Below, piece after piece: positions 62,450 through 64,000 of a stretch of 64,000 bases of DNA. How positions within the stretch are numbered: the first letter of the stretch is position 1; the number at the start of each line of letters is the position of its first letter. A program made the translations under genes and the position numbers. This DNA comes from Plutella xylostella. Its lineage: Eukaryota > Arthropoda > Insecta > Lepidoptera > Plutellidae. The stretch is taken from positions 4,605,501-4,669,500 of the forward strand of contig NC_064011.1 of NCBI RefSeq assembly GCF_932276165.1, read 5' to 3'. A model generated the notes under the pieces. The model had not been told where the DNA came from. It saw only the letters and a list, made by a program, of their open reading frames with translations, and ran no database searches.

Positions 62450-63450
62450 GTCCAGTCAAGGAATGAGGTGTAGAGTGCGTGAGCAGGTAACTAAGCGATA
62501 CCTTCAGAAACTTGTTCAGGGGGTTTAGGTTGTTAACATACCAAAAGTCCTGACTCCTAGGTGATGAGCGGGGGGAAGGAAGGGGGGATAAAGGTACGAA
62601 TTTTTGGTTTTTAGCTTATATCTCGAAAACGGTGCATCGGAGAGAAATATTTTCAAATAATGAAAGGGAGCTCTTAAAATTATCTAAATTTTTTATATCA
62701 TATGTTTTTTTCTAATTCCTAACCGTTTTCGAGCTATTGCCCTCGGAAAAAGTTGAAATTTACAAGAAAAAATCATTCATGTCAAAACATTCATAAACAT
62801 TGCTTCATATTGTTTGTAGATTTTTTATTTCCCTTTTAGAATATATTGCATATGCTGGTCAATGTCCAACCCGCCTAAAGTTACAGCTATTTTAAACTTG
62901 CATTTTGGTAAATTCACTGACATAACTCACCGAGTTAGTAAGCTTAAGTGTAAGTAAAATAGCTGTAACTTTAGGTGGATTGGACATTAACCAGCATATC
63001 TATATATATTATCAAAGGAAATTTAAAAATCTACAACTTATTTTCTATTCATTTTTTTCATTTCTGAATAGGTTTAGACAATATGAAGCAATGTTTATGA
63101 ATGTTTTGACATGAATAATTTTTTCTTGTAAATTTCAACTTTTTCCGAGGGTATAGCTCGAAAACGGTTAGGAATTAGAAAAAAACATATGCTATAAAAG
63201 TTTTAGATAATTTTAAGAGCTCCCTTTCATTATTTGAAAATATTTCTCTCCGATGCACCGTTTTTGAGATATAAGCTAAAAACCAAAAATTAGTACCTTT
63301 ATCCCCCCCTCCTTCCCCCCGCTCATCACCTAGGAGTCAGGACTTTTGGTATGTTAACAACCTAAGCCCCCTGATCAAGTTTCTGAAGGAATCGCTTAGT
63401 TACCTGCTCACGCACTCTACACCTCAGTTTGAGTCATTTATTGACTGGAC
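62450..63450. mobile_element. 1-kb palindrome (fold-back element) with arms of about 450 bp
   Basis: The left arm from TCCAGTCAAGGAATGAGGTG pairs with the right arm ending TTTATTGACTGGA, through GTGATGAGCGGGGGGAAGGA, TATATCTCGAAAACGGTGCA and GTCAAAACATTCATAAACAT. The centre is near 62945. The arms differ by scattered substitutions, and one ~14-bp stretch near the right end has no partner. No ORF. Remnants of a reverse SINE-A lie on both sides (about 62424-62449 and 63451-63510), so it inserted into that SINE. Confidence 0.85.
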
Positions 63451-63510
63451 TACTTAGCAAATATTTGTCTCTATCGTGGATCGACACTTCGGCATAGCAG
63501 TCAGTGATTT

Positions 63511-64000
63511 TTGGTGCGATAGGCTGAGAGCAATAACTAGAAATTGTGCACATTAAATTCAGTATAGTCTGTACGCACCATAAACATCCTCATCAATTGG
63601 ACTTACATTGTAGTCGCATTAATATTAATAACCTACAGTATATTCGCGTTATAATGAAACTTCAATATTTGTTATTTATTATTATTAATATACTATAATT
63701 TTTTCCAGTCTGTAAGTTTATTTAATACAGACGTCATGTATTTTTTTTATATTACATATTAGTGTTACAGCATATTTTTTCTATATCCCTTTTGTTGAAT
63801 GTGCAATGTGGCAAGCATGCTCCCAAAAACCCGGCCATCAAATGAAACCTGAAAAGTGTAATCTTTCAGTTTGGAGGCACACGTTGCGCGCAGTTTTTTT
63901 CATCAGTACACGCCATTATTTGTTTGAAATTAAAAACTGAGACCGGAAACAAAGGGGCTTTGAAACCGCGACGCCGGGGGGTGCACTCCGGATTCACGAC
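63511..64000. other. No recognisable feature
   Basis: AT-rich to the window end, with a GC-richer last 60 bases. Nothing identifiable. Confidence 0.4.

Overview
The window looks like intergenic or intronic DNA of a moth or butterfly. It is AT-rich, has no long host reading frame, and is packed with short repeats. Several match motifs I associate with Lepidoptera: the unit starting CCGGCCAAGTGCGAG and ending GGCTACGGAACCCT, the element starting CTAATATTATAAATGCG, tRNA-derived SINEs, and GAAGTCGGTT termini. These labels rest on recalled motifs; no database search was run. Almost every reading frame longer than 60 codons is accidental. The exceptions are the two ORFs of one LINE and a few LINE tails.

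Layout. 1-5.7 kb: retroelement tails, a compact core-promoter-like cluster near 1.24-1.37 kb, a 334-bp element with an 8-bp target duplication, and three exon-like segments with good splice signals on the minus strand (5.1-5.7 kb). 6-13.5 kb: many small inverted-repeat elements (MITEs), often nested. 13.86-15.01 kb: one dispersed repeat inserted into an inverted copy of itself. 17.6-18.4 kb: a fold-back. 20.3-21 kb: a LINE 3' end followed by a 48-nt exon-like segment with textbook splice signals. 21-32 kb: MITEs, SINEs and LINE stubs, with a perfect 62-bp inverted repeat at 30.7-31.2 kb. 32.7-33 kb: a CpG-rich segment ending in a splice donor. 37.4-37.7 kb: a full-length SINE with target duplication. 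42.3-46.9 kb: a near-complete non-LTR retrotransposon inserted in a 17-bp minisatellite, itself inside a SINE with a perfect 15-bp target duplication. 47-64 kb: more SINEs, LINE stubs, Helitron-like elements and a 1-kb palindrome at 62.45-63.45 kb.

Many insertions can be read base by base from target duplications, so relative ages can be inferred. At least six inverted-repeat families are flanked by TAA or TTA, as expected for PIF/Harbinger-type non-autonomous elements. One family is flanked by TA, as for Tc1/mariner.

The most interesting host-side signal is on the plus strand. Three sites (20894/20895, 38848/38849, 60199/60200) have a pyrimidine tract, CAG and immediately GTAAG or GTATGT, spaced 18 and 21 kb apart. 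This is the form of recursive splice sites that subdivide long introns, so the window may lie within one very long plus-strand intron. This is inference and needs RNA evidence.
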